A DNA stretch of 5,824 nucleotides from an uncultured Ruminococcus sp. (lineage in GTDB: Bacteria; Bacillota; Clostridia; Oscillospirales; Acutalibacteraceae), in contig CACYDD010000064.1 in the NCBI GenBank assembly GCA_902773065.1, positions 1 through 5,824 of the forward strand, in the 5' to 3' direction. The position numbers and the translations under genes were made by a program. Below the pieces are notes generated by a model, which did no database searches, had not been told where the DNA came from, and worked only from the letters and a program-made list of their open reading frames with translations. Below are positions 5,460-5,824 of the stretch, piece after piece. The number at the start of each line of letters is the position of its first letter. Within the stretch, counting starts at the first letter, position 1.

Positions 5460-5824
5460 AACTCAATTTCTCCTTCAAATACAGTTTCCGCTACACCCGT
5501 CAGGTAAACGGTTTCATCCGTATATTCGATTACCAGATTACCGCCTTTCAGCTTTACAGTGATCGGTGTATTCTTTTTGCAAAGACCGTTTTCCACAGCC
5601 GCAACCGCTACCGCACAAGCACCTGTGCCGCAAGCCCATGTTTCGCCTGTACCTCTTTCCCATACTCTCATTTCAATGGTATGTTCATCGATCACTTTGA
5701 CAAACTCTGCATTGACTCTTTCGGGGAACAGCTCACTGTTTTCAAACTGCGGACCTACCTTTTCAAGATCGATTTTTTCTACATTGTTGCAGAATACCAC
5801 CGCATGGGGGTTACCCATTGATAC
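5456..5824 (-). CDS. dapF: DapF, diaminopimelate epimerase, C-terminal part (5' end outside window)
   Basis: The frame is open from the window edge (reading V-S-M-G-N-P-H) to TGA 5458-5456, giving 122 residues of a protein usually about 275 aa. DapF converts LL- to meso-diaminopimelate for lysine and peptidoglycan. The visible half has the SMGNPH motif, VNAEFV (substrate-binding Asn) and ERGTGETWACGTGACA, whose first Cys (residue 65 of the visible part) is the second of the two catalytic cysteines. The first catalytic Cys is upstream of the window. The Met at 5818 is internal to the SMGNPH motif and is not the start. Its stop overlaps the pyrG start (ATGA), and it carries the pyrG ribosome binding site near its end. 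Confidence 0.95.
   Translation of the reverse strand, partial: VSMGNPHAVVFCNNVEKIDLEKVGPQFENSELFPERVNAEFVKVIDEHTIEMRVWERGTGETWACGTGACAVAVAAVENGLCKKNTPITVKLKGGNLVIEYTDETVYLTGVAETVFEGEIEL

Noticed and set aside
5816..5818. ATG at 5818 as a dapF start
   Set aside because: This Met is inside the conserved SMGNPH motif. The frame continues to the window edge and the first catalytic Cys would be missing, so the gene is partial rather than short.

Overview
The window looks like ordinary chromosomal housekeeping DNA from a low-to-mid GC Bacillota, probably a Ruminococcus-like or other clostridial gut lineage. This is inferred from the short ThiC (about 438 aa, without the long N-terminal domain of enterobacterial ThiC), strong AGGAG-type ribosome binding sites, tightly packed operons with ATGA stop/start overlaps, and the style of the cysteine desulfurase and TtcA-family proteins. 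No phage, transposase, CRISPR array, tRNA, rRNA or defence gene is visible.

Layout: on the + strand, the 3' end of thiD (1-246) is followed after 71 bp by thiC (318-1634). Both act in the HMP-pyrimidine branch of thiamine synthesis: ThiC makes HMP-P and ThiD phosphorylates it. The other four genes are on the - strand and converge on thiC. In transcription order they are the 3' part of dapF (5824-5456), pyrG (5459-3828), a NifS/IscS-like cysteine desulfurase (3727-2603) and a TtcA-family tRNA 2-thiocytidine synthase (2606-1758). dapF/pyrG and desulfurase/ttcA are each joined by a 4-bp ATGA overlap, so they form two translationally coupled pairs. A terminator and perhaps a weak promoter separate the pairs. 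The desulfurase plausibly supplies persulfide sulfur to the TtcA-like protein.

The least ordinary feature is non-coding. All three genes with a free 3' end (thiC, ttcA, pyrG) run into short tandem arrays of a 7-bp unit. Read in the sense direction of each gene, the units follow a loose consensus TYAGKRN (TCAGGAT, TCAGGGG, TTAGTGG, TTAGTGA). The stop codon lies inside the array each time. The two arrays facing each other between thiC and ttcA flank a 17-bp-stem bidirectional terminator, making a 137-bp near-palindromic block. The pyrG array forms one arm of that operon's terminator hairpin. The two 4-bp-overlap junctions carry no such array. Nothing else suggests a new biochemical system.
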